64,000 nucleotides of DNA, from contig NZ_AUEQ01000009.1 in the NCBI RefSeq assembly GCF_000426065.1, positions 310,001 through 374,000 on the forward strand, given 5' to 3'. The notes under the pieces are model-generated. The model saw nothing but the letters and a program-made list of their open reading frames with translations, did no database searches and was not told where the DNA came from. This DNA comes from Mycobacterium sp. URHD0025 (GTDB taxonomy: Bacteria > Actinomycetota > Actinomycetes > Mycobacteriales > Mycobacteriaceae). The translations under genes were made by a program, and so were the position numbers. Below, piece after piece: positions 56,342 through 64,000 of the stretch. How positions within the stretch are numbered: the stretch's first letter is position 1; each line of letters starts with the position of its first letter.

Positions 56342-58402
56342 CTAACTCTCGATCTTTCGCGCACCCAGTTCGTTCTGCAGCAGCTCGAGCGCGACCTCTT
56401 CGGGATCGCGACGCGGCCCGGCCTCACTCTGCGAAGCCTCGGCGAGCATCTCTTCCTCCTCGTCCTCCGGGGACGGCGGGGGCTCGGGGTCTGGCACCGG
56501 ATCGGGTTCGGGAATGACACGGCCCGGCCGGCTTGGCACCCGTGGCGGAGGCTTGGCCGCGCGCGGCGGGGGTGGCGGCGCCGCCTCGGCGGTGCCGACC
56601 TCACACCGGATCTGCCAGTCCACCCCGAGCGCATCCTTCAACGCATCCCGGATCACGTCGGCATTGCGGGACTCGGTCAGCCGCTTGGCCAGCGGTGGCG
56701 ATTCATGGGACAGCACAAGGGTTTTGTCCTCGACGGCCCGCACGATCGCGCCTGACAACATCACCTCGGTGGTACGACTGCGCTCACGCACCTTCTCGCG
56801 CACCGTCGTCCACATCGAGCGCACGGCGGCAGCGTTGGGCTCGCCGCCGGGGGTAACCGTTGGCTGCACCGCCTCGGGCTCGGGTTCCGGTGCGGGCTCG
56901 GGTTCGAAGTCTGGCTCGGGCGGCAATGGCGCGGGCTCCGGCTCAGGCTCGGGCTCCGGAGTGGGTGGCGGCGGGGCAGGTGCCGCGACCGGTTCCGGTG
57001 CAGGCGCCGGTGGCGGCGCAGCTTGCGGCGCGGGAGCGGGAGTGGGAGGAGCTTCCGTGGCGGCGGGCGCAGGCGGGGCGGCGGGAGCGGGTGTGGGAGG
57101 GGCTTCCGTGGGGGCAGGAGCCGGGGACTCCGCGGGCGCAGGACTGGTCTGGCTGCGACGAACAAACGTCTTGGCCGGCTCGGTCGAACCGACGGCCGAA
57201 GCCGATGACGACGACGCCTCACCGGCCGGGATCGACAGGTCCAGCCTGGTCTCGATGCGTTCGATGCGCTGCAACATCGCCGACTCGGTGTCGTGCGCCG
57301 AGGGCAGCAGCAACCGGGCACACACGACTTCGAGCAGCAGCCGCGGCGCCGTCGCGCCCCGCATCTCGCCGAGGCCTGCGTGCACCACCTCGGCATAGCG
57401 GGTCAACGTCGCCGCGCCCAACTTGGCAGCCTGCTCACGCATCCGTTCCAGCACGTCCGCCGGCGCGTCCACGACACCGCGGGTGACCGCGTCGGGAACG
57501 GCCTGCAGCACGATCAAGTCGCGGAAGCGTTCCAGCAGATCGTTGGCGAAGCGCCGCGGATCGTGACCCGCGTCGATCACCGACTCCACGGCACCGAACA
57601 ACGCGGCCGCATCTCCGGCCGCCAACGCTTCGACCGCATCGTCGATGAGCGCCATGTCGGTGGCACCGAGCAGGGCCAGCGCGCGCTGGTAGGTGATGTG
57701 GTTGCCGTCGGCGCCCTGCTCGGACCCGGCCAGCAGCTGATCGAGCACCGAGAGTGTGTCGCGCGGTGAACCGCCGCCGGCCCGGATGACCAGCGGGTAC
57801 ACCGCGGCGTCGACGTTGACGTTCTCCTCGGCGCAGATGCGCTCGAGCAGCGGCCGCATGGTGCGCGGCGCCAGCAGCCGGAACGGATAGTGGTGCGTGC
57901 GCGACCGGATGGTCGGCAGCACCTTCTCCGGTTCGGTGGTGGCGAACACGAAGATCAGATGCTCAGGTGGCTCTTCGACGATCTTGAGCAGCGCATTGAA
58001 ACCGGCTGTGGTGACCATGTGCGCTTCATCGATGATGAAGATGCGGTACCGCGACTGGGCCGGCGCGTAGAACGCGCGGTCACGCAATTCACGGGTGTCG
58101 TCAACACCGCCGTGGCTGGCCGCGTCGAGTTCGGTGACGTCAAGGTTGCCCGGGCCGTTGGGCGCCAGCGCGACGCACGAATCGCACACTCCGCAGGGTG
58201 TGGGCGTGGGGCCCTGCTCACAGTTGAGCGAACGGGCCAGGATGCGCGCCGAGGATGTCTTGCCGCAGCCGCGTGGCCCTGAGAACAAATATGCGTGATT
58301 GATCCGGCCCGCGGTCAGGGCAGTAGATAGCGGCTCGGTGACATGTTCCTGGCCAACGACTTCCGCGAAGGTTGCCGGCCGGTATTTGCGGTAAAGAGCC
58401 AC
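56342..58402 (-). CDS. dnaX: DNA polymerase III subunits gamma/tau
   Basis: A 686-residue clamp-loader ATPase of the replisome. Walker A G42-S50 (SGPRGCGKTSSARIL), the zinc module C61/C70/C73/C76 (CEQGPTPTPCGVCDSC), DELDAASHG region and FIIDEAHMV (Walker B), followed by domain III. Residues about 400-550 are a long Pro/Ala/Glu linker with repeated PAPAP and PEPEPEP units, and the C-terminus (RSMWTTVREKVRERSRTTEV) is the tau-like region. I found no obvious programmed frameshift site. It ends beside a family B repeat. Confidence 0.96.
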   Translation of the reverse strand: MALYRKYRPATFAEVVGQEHVTEPLSTALTAGRINHAYLFSGPRGCGKTSSARILARSLNCEQGPTPTPCGVCDSCVALAPNGPGNLDVTELDAASHGGVDDTRELRDRAFYAPAQSRYRIFIIDEAHMVTTAGFNALLKIVEEPPEHLIFVFATTEPEKVLPTIRSRTHHYPFRLLAPRTMRPLLERICAEENVNVDAAVYPLVIRAGGGSPRDTLSVLDQLLAGSEQGADGNHITYQRALALLGATDMALIDDAVEALAAGDAAALFGAVESVIDAGHDPRRFANDLLERFRDLIVLQAVPDAVTRGVVDAPADVLERMREQAAKLGAATLTRYAEVVHAGLGEMRGATAPRLLLEVVCARLLLPSAHDTESAMLQRIERIETRLDLSIPAGEASSSSASAVGSTEPAKTFVRRSQTSPAPAESPAPAPTEAPPTPAPAAPPAPAATEAPPTPAPAPQAAPPPAPAPEPVAAPAPPPPTPEPEPEPEPAPLPPEPDFEPEPAPEPEPEAVQPTVTPGGEPNAAAVRSMWTTVREKVRERSRTTEVMLSGAIVRAVEDKTLVLSHESPPLAKRLTESRNADVIRDALKDALGVDWQIRCEVGTAEAAPPPPPRAAKPPPRVPSRPGRVIPEPDPVPDPEPPPSPEDEEEEMLAEASQSEAGPRRDPEEVALELLQNELGARKIES

Positions 58403-58428
58403 GGGAGAAGGCTACCTACCGGTCCCGA

Positions 58429-59886
<1,458 letters not shown>

Positions 59887-59911
59887 TCAGGCGTCGGCTA
59901 CGATTGCCGAC

Positions 59912-59997
59912 GGAGGATTCGCCTAGTGGCCTATGGCGCTCGCCTGGAACGCGGGTTGGGTTAACAGCCCTCAGGGGTTCAAATCCCCTATCCTCCG
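59912..59997 (+). tRNA. tRNA-Ser (anticodon GGA)
   Basis: An 86-base class II tRNA. The acceptor GGAGGAT pairs with ATCCTCC, the anticodon loop is CTGGAAC with anticodon GGA at 59946-59948, there is a long variable arm (TTGGGTTAACAGCCCT region) and the T loop is GGTTCAAATCC. Discriminator is G; CCA is not encoded. It reads UCC and UCU codons. Confidence 0.96.
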
Positions 59998-60006
59998 CGC
60001 TCGGGT

Positions 60007-60055
60007 CCGGGGTGCGACCTGCTGAATCAACCCTGATCAGCGGTTCGCACCCCGG
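60007..60055 (+). terminator. tRNA-Ser terminator hairpin
   Basis: The arms CCGGGGTGCGA (60007-60017) and TCGCACCCCGG (60045-60055) are perfectly paired, with an inner GCTGA/TCAGC helix. It starts 9 bases after the tRNA. Confidence 0.75.
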
Positions 60056-60079
60056 CCCAATTAAGTACCGAGGAGGAGT

Positions 60080-60844
60080 ATGGGCCGCACCGTCGCGGTG
60101 ATCTGGCACGTGTCGTTTTCGATCGTGGCCGCCGGCCTGTTCTTCTTTTTCGTCCTTCCGCGCTGGCCCGAACTCATGGGTCAGACCTCGCCGACGCTCG
60201 GGCTGATCCTGCGCATCGTCACCGGGGCACTGATCGGCCTCGCGGCCCTGCCGGTGGTCTTCACTCTGCAGCGGACCAAGCGTCCCGAGCTGTCCACCCC
60301 GGAGCTGGCGCTGCGGTTGCGGACCGCCTCGATCTCCCTGCACGTGCTGGCCGCAGTACTGATCGTCGGTACCGCGGTCTCCGAGATCTGGTTGTCGCTC
60401 GACAGCTTCGGGCCGTGGCTGTTCGGCGTCTACGGCGCCGCCGCCGCGATCGCCCTCCTCGGCATTTTCGCCTTCTACCTGGCCTTTGCCGCAGAGCTTC
60501 CGCCCCCGCCGCCCAAGCCGCTCAAGGTCCGCGAGAAGGCCGAACGCCGCGGACGCAAGAAGAAGAAGGCCGCCGAGGCCGAAGAGGCCGAGGCAACCGA
60601 AGCGACCACAGAGGTTGCGGAAACCGAGGATGCGAAGGCTGCCGACGCGGCAGACGAAGCCGGCGAGGAGACCGCGGCCGAAGAGACCGAAGCCGAGGCT
60701 GAATCCGACGCGGACGAAGCCGAGGACGAGACTGAAGCCGAGTCTGACGAGGGCAAGTCCCTTCGCAACCGGCGGCCGTCGAGCAAGAGCGGGATCACGC
60801 GGCGAGGCCGGCGTTCACGCGGCGAAGTAGCCACCGAAGACTGA
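60080..60844 (+). CDS. Four-helix membrane protein with acidic Ala/Glu-rich tail
   Basis: A 254-residue protein with four predicted membrane helices in residues 1-140 (VIWHVSFSIVAAGLFFFFVL; LIGLAALPVVFTLQ; SLHVLAAVLIVGTAVSEIW; AAAAIALLGIFAFYLAFAAE). A basic stretch (KAERRGRKKKKAAEAEEAE) then about 75 residues of Glu/Ala/Asp repeats follow, ending in an Arg-rich end (RRGRRSRGEVATED). It has a strong GGAGGAG site. Its length and place match a conserved mycobacterial transmembrane protein next to tRNA-Ser. Function unknown; the charged tail suggests a cytoplasmic partner. Confidence 0.78.
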   Translation: MGRTVAVIWHVSFSIVAAGLFFFFVLPRWPELMGQTSPTLGLILRIVTGALIGLAALPVVFTLQRTKRPELSTPELALRLRTASISLHVLAAVLIVGTAVSEIWLSLDSFGPWLFGVYGAAAAIALLGIFAFYLAFAAELPPPPPKPLKVREKAERRGRKKKKAAEAEEAEATEATTEVAETEDAKAADAADEAGEETAAEETEAEAESDADEAEDETEAESDEGKSLRNRRPSSKSGITRRGRRSRGEVATED

Positions 60845-60894
60845 CGGACGCCAATCGCGTCGACATCGGGTATTTATCCAGCCAAGATGGGTAC

Positions 60895-61917
60895 ATGAGC
60901 AAAGTGGGCTCACATCCGTTCAGAACCATCGTCGTGGCTGCACTGACCGCTGCGGCTGCCGTCGTGGTGCCGTCAGCGCCGGCCGTTGCCGCGCCCGGTG
61001 ACCCGGAGACGGTGGCCGCCCAGGTCGAGCCCTCGGTCGCGCGGATCGACACCGTTGTCGACTACCAGCAGGCTTACGGCATCGGCACCGGCATCGTGCT
61101 GTCTCCCAGCGGTGAGGTGCTGACCAACTATCACGTCGTCCAGGGCGCGAACACGATCAGCGCCACGGTCGGCGGCCAGCGCTTCCCCGCCGACCTGGTC
61201 GGCTACGACCGGCAGAACGACATCGCCGTGCTGCAGCTGCACGGCGCGGCCGGCCTGCCTCCCGCACCGATCGGTGATTCGGCCGCATTGGCACCGGGCC
61301 ATCCCGTCGTCGCACTCGGTAACGCCGGCGGCAGTGGCTCTCCTCTGACCCGCGAGGTCGGGACCGTCAGCGCGTTCAACCGGACCGTCAACGCCGAGGA
61401 CGAGCTGACCGGCACCAGTGACGAGATCAACGGACTGTTCGAGTTCGCCGCACCGGTACGCGCCGGCGATTCCGGCGGCCCGGTGGTCAACGATGCGGGT
61501 CAGGTCGTCGGTATGACGACGGCCGCTTCGGTGAACTTCCGAATGGGCCCGGGCGGCAAGGGATTCGCGATCCCGATCAACAATGCGATGGCCGTCGCCG
61601 GACAGATCCGCGCCCGTAACCCGTCGGGCACGGTGCACATCGGACCGCCGACCATGCTCGGCGTCGGAGTACGTACCGCGCAGCGCCAGAGCCGCGGCGT
61701 GATCGTCCAGGACGTCATCCCGGGCGGCCCCGCAGAAGCGGCCGGCCTGGTCCCGGGGGATCTACTCACCAACATCGACGACACCCCGCTGGATTCGGCC
61801 CGGACCCTGACGCTGGTTCTGGATCGGCATTATCCGGGCGATGTCATCGGCTTGACCTGGCTGGACCAGGCCGGTCAACCGCGCACCGGCAAGGCCACGC
61901 TGGCTGCCGGGCCGTAA
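60895..61917 (+). CDS. Secreted S1C serine protease with PDZ domain (PepA/HtrA-like)
   Basis: A 340-residue exported trypsin-like protease, N-terminal signal (RTIVVAALTAAAAVVVPSAP then AVAAPGD). The triad is H80 in VLTNYHVVQGA, D109 in DRQNDIAVLQL and S193 in RAGDSGGPVVND. A C-terminal PDZ domain follows (RGVIVQDVIPGGPAEAAGLV, PGDLLTNIDDTPLDSARTLT). It is much like the PepA/Mtb32A group, which lacks the transmembrane anchor of HtrA. It is followed after 3 bases by the PucR gene. Confidence 0.88.
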   Translation: MSKVGSHPFRTIVVAALTAAAAVVVPSAPAVAAPGDPETVAAQVEPSVARIDTVVDYQQAYGIGTGIVLSPSGEVLTNYHVVQGANTISATVGGQRFPADLVGYDRQNDIAVLQLHGAAGLPPAPIGDSAALAPGHPVVALGNAGGSGSPLTREVGTVSAFNRTVNAEDELTGTSDEINGLFEFAAPVRAGDSGGPVVNDAGQVVGMTTAASVNFRMGPGGKGFAIPINNAMAVAGQIRARNPSGTVHIGPPTMLGVGVRTAQRQSRGVIVQDVIPGGPAEAAGLVPGDLLTNIDDTPLDSARTLTLVLDRHYPGDVIGLTWLDQAGQPRTGKATLAAGP

Positions 61918-61920
61918 TCC

Positions 61921-63450
61921 GTGGTCACACTGGACCGCCTGATCAACGTCCTGGGCGGCTACGGGGTGCGGCTGCGCGCCCCGGCACCCGGATCGGCCCC
62001 GCGCTCCACCGAGCTGCGCAGCGTCGTGATGCACGAACCCGGGCAGGTCATCGGTGACGTTTTGCTGGCGGTCGGGGCCACCTCGGTCGCCGAAGCCGTG
62101 CGGTGGGCCGCGGCAGCACGCGCCGTGGTGGTGCTGGTTCGCGGCCCTGACGTTCCCGACGACGACGAGCCGGTGGTCGACGATCGCATCGCGGTGATGA
62201 CCGTGGAGCCGGAAGTCTCCTGGAGCGAGTTGGCGGCGGTGGTCTACGGCGTCGTGCTCGAGGGCCGCGAGACCGAATCCGGGCGCGGTCCAACCGATTT
62301 GTTCGCACTGGCCGACAGCCTCGCCGACGCGGTGGGCGGCTCGGTCACCATCGAGGACCGGCGCAGCGCGGTCCTGGCGTACTCGCGCCTGCAACAGCAC
62401 GCCGATCCGGCCCGCGCCGAGACGATCCTGAGCCGCGGGGCGCCGGAACGGCTCCGCACCCTGTTCGAGGCTCGCGGCGTGTTCCGGCACCTGGCCGAGT
62501 CCGATGAGCCCATGTTCGTCGAAGGCGACGACGAGCGCGGCTTGACCGGGCGCATGGTGGTGGCCGCGCGAGCCGGCCGAGAACTGCTCGGCTCGATCTG
62601 GGTGACGTGCGCGGAACCGTTGCCCGATGCGCGCCGGGCCGCGCTGGCCGACGGCGCCCGCATGGTGGCGCTGCACCTACTGCGCTCCCGGGCCAGCGCC
62701 GATCTGGAACGTCAGGTGGAGTCGGAGCTCGTCATCCGTCTGCTCGAGGGCGCCGCCGACGCCACCACGGCGGCCAGCAGGCTGGGCCTGCCGCAGACGC
62801 CGCTGCGGGTGATCGCGCTGCGGGCCCAGACCGGCGACGAGCGGCATGCCGCGCTGCTGCTGGCGTTCGAGCGGGCGACCGCGGGCTTCGGCTGGTCACG
62901 CCCCGGCCGCAGCGCCCTGGCCGGCAACACCGTCTACACCGTGCTTCCCGGCGCCGAGGCCGAAGCCGCGAGCGGTTGGGTGACGGGGTTACGCGCCGCG
63001 CTGCCCGAGCGCGTGACCGTACTGGCCGGGATCAGCGGCCCTGCCACCGCCGCTGAACTGGCGCTGGCCCGCAGTGAGGCCGACGAATGCCTGGCCCTGC
63101 ACGAGGTGCGGCGCGAGGGTCCGGCGCCGGTCTACGACGAGGCGTGGGACGAGATCCTGCTGCAGCGCCTGCGGATCGCGGCCCGCTCCGGCCGAGCCCC
63201 GCAGCGCGGCCCGGTCGCCGAGTTGCGGGCCCACGATCAGGCTCATGGCACGCAGTATGCAGGCACGCTGCGGGCCTGGTTGGAGGCCCAGGGCGATCTG
63301 GCCGGTGCCGGACGAGCCCTCGGCGTCCACGAGAACACCGTGCGCTACCGGCTGCGCAAGATGATCGACCTGACCCAGCTCGACCTGGCCGACCCGCGCA
63401 AGCGGCTGGCGATGATGATCGAACTCGCCGCGACCGAGGAATCGCCCTAG
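61921..63450 (+). CDS. PucR/CdaR-family transcriptional regulator
   Basis: A 509-residue regulator. The C-terminal HTH is AQGDLAGAGRALGVHENTVR with RYRLRKMIDLTQLDLADPRK. The middle GGDEF-like/ligand region has ITVLAGISG-type strands (RVTVLAGISGPATAAELALA), and the N-terminal part contains the PucR purine-catabolism domain-like segment (VTIEDRRSAVLAYSRLQQHA). GTG 61921 starts 3 bases after the protease stop. It probably controls the D-amino-acid-dehydrogenase-like gene downstream, with the inverted repeats at 63454-63493 as possible target. Confidence 0.83.
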   Translation: MVTLDRLINVLGGYGVRLRAPAPGSAPRSTELRSVVMHEPGQVIGDVLLAVGATSVAEAVRWAAAARAVVVLVRGPDVPDDDEPVVDDRIAVMTVEPEVSWSELAAVVYGVVLEGRETESGRGPTDLFALADSLADAVGGSVTIEDRRSAVLAYSRLQQHADPARAETILSRGAPERLRTLFEARGVFRHLAESDEPMFVEGDDERGLTGRMVVAARAGRELLGSIWVTCAEPLPDARRAALADGARMVALHLLRSRASADLERQVESELVIRLLEGAADATTAASRLGLPQTPLRVIALRAQTGDERHAALLLAFERATAGFGWSRPGRSALAGNTVYTVLPGAEAEAASGWVTGLRAALPERVTVLAGISGPATAAELALARSEADECLALHEVRREGPAPVYDEAWDEILLQRLRIAARSGRAPQRGPVAELRAHDQAHGTQYAGTLRAWLEAQGDLAGAGRALGVHENTVRYRLRKMIDLTQLDLADPRKRLAMMIELAATEESP

Positions 63451-63453
63451 CGA

Positions 63454-63493
63454 ATTGTCGTGGGCCGACAATCGCCGCACCTGTGATTGTCGG
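63454..63493. promoter_or_regulatory. Clustered CGACAAT inverted repeats
   Basis: The half-site CGACAAT occurs three times. ATTGTCG-N5-CGACAAT (63454-63472) and the 9-bp CCGACAATC-N11-GATTGTCGG (63465-63493) share the middle copy. It is 45 bp upstream of the FAD oxidoreductase. It could be an operator or another dispersed palindrome family. Confidence 0.5.
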
Positions 63494-63537
63494 AATGCTG
63501 CAAACCAGGAGGGTCTGATCAGGCCCACCATGGGTGC

Positions 63538-64000
63538 ATGAATGGGGTCGAGCGCATTGACGGCGGACCGCGGTCAGCGGTGGTCGTGGGTGCAGGCATT
63601 GTCGGCCTGTCCACGGCATGGTTTCTTCAGGAGCGCGGGGTCGAGGTCACCGTGGTCGACCGCCGCGGGGTGGCCGCGGGTGCATCGTGGGGCAATGCCG
63701 GCTGGGTTTCGCCGACGCTGACCATCCCACTCAACGATCCAGCGGTGCTGCGGTATGGCCTGCGGTCGCTGTTCGACGCGTCCGCGCCGCTGCACATCCC
63801 GCTGTCCCCGGGTCCCCGACTGTTGGCGTTCCTGGCCCGGTTCGCGCTGAACTGCCGGATGTCGACGTGGACGAGGGCCGCCAAAGCCAACGTGCCACTC
63901 AACGAGGAGTGCCTGGAGGCCTACGACGTACTGACCGCCAACGGGGTGGCGGTGCCCACCACCGACGGACCGATCACCGCCCTGTTCGAAACCACCCATC
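63538..64000 (+). CDS. FAD-dependent oxidoreductase, D-amino-acid-dehydrogenase-like (3' end beyond window)
   Basis: The first 154 residues of a DAO-family enzyme. VVVGAGIVGLSTAWFLQERG is the FAD dinucleotide site and DRRGVAAGASWGNAGWVSPT is the flavin signature typical of DadA. LSPGPRLLAFLARFALNCRM and ANVPLNEECLEAYDVLTANG follow. D-amino-acid dehydrogenases deaminate D-alanine and others at the membrane. ATG 63538 is used; no other nearby start stays in frame. The PucR gene just upstream suggests substrate-linked control. Confidence 0.87.
   Translation, partial: MNGVERIDGGPRSAVVVGAGIVGLSTAWFLQERGVEVTVVDRRGVAAGASWGNAGWVSPTLTIPLNDPAVLRYGLRSLFDASAPLHIPLSPGPRLLAFLARFALNCRMSTWTRAAKANVPLNEECLEAYDVLTANGVAVPTTDGPITALFETTH

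Noticed and set aside
56860..57130. Dense GCC/GGC simple repeats looking like a satellite or Pro-rich PE/PGRS-type gene on the plus strand
   Set aside because: They are the Pro/Ala/Glu linker of dnaX read on the wrong strand.

Overview
The window is a stretch of high-GC actinobacterial chromosome that looks like a fast-growing mycobacterium (Mycolicibacterium type). The evidence is a complete egtABCDE ergothioneine operon, a mycobacterial gene order from egt through asd-ask, leuA, dnaQ, murT-gatD, recR-ybaB, ami1, dnaX, aspC, ffs and tRNA-Ser (from memory the same order as the Rv3700c-Rv3723 region of M. tuberculosis), a GjpA-like protein, a PknH-type sensor-domain protein, and frequent GTG/TTG and apparently leaderless starts. 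I saw no transposase, prophage or CRISPR array.

Layout. 1-3.1 kb: an APC amino-acid/polyamine permease (cut by the left edge), a nitrilase-superfamily amidase and an agmatinase-like ureohydrolase, with matching LacI-type palindromes in both promoter regions. 3.3-8.6 kb: egtA-egtB-egtC-egtD-egtE on the minus strand, every junction overlapping. 8.6-14.6 kb: secreted proteins, a FurA-type regulator without katG, a Pro/Gly-rich membrane protein, a DUF4185-like secreted protein, then asd and ask. 14.7-15.3 kb: a nitroreductase-like protein.

15.3-31.95 kb is an accessory island that appears to encode a Wzx/Wzy-dependent exopolysaccharide: an initiating polyprenyl-phosphate sugar transferase, a chain-length/co-polymerase protein, a flippase, a polymerase, two glycosyltransferases, GalU, two paralogous Tat-exported beta-helix proteins, a membrane-anchored BcsB-like protein without a cellulose synthase, an alpha/beta hydrolase lipoprotein that has lost its nucleophile serine, and a membrane esterase. 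I regard this as the most novel system in the window.

31.96-42.4 kb is a nitrogen block: a GntR regulator, a biuret-hydrolase-like cysteine hydrolase and an NCS1 permease diverge from amt, followed by a type III/GmaS-like glutamine synthetase, three genes resembling N-methylglutamate synthase (GlxBCD/MgsABC), a sarcosine-oxidase-like FAD enzyme and an XRE-cupin regulator. Three GlnR-type boxes lie in the divergent promoter.

42.4-64 kb is mostly core: leuA with a leucine leader peptide and attenuator, dnaQ, murT-gatD, recR-ybaB, ami1, a CFA-synthase-like methyltransferase, dnaX, aspC, SRP RNA, tRNA-Ser(GGA), a serine protease, a PucR regulator and the start of a D-amino-acid-dehydrogenase-like gene.

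Two families of short dispersed palindromic elements are visible. Family A has three 63-66 bp copies, each with a 19-nt loop, and one of these forms the start of a secreted-protein gene. Family B has one copy. Most copies sit between convergent genes, next to stop codons.
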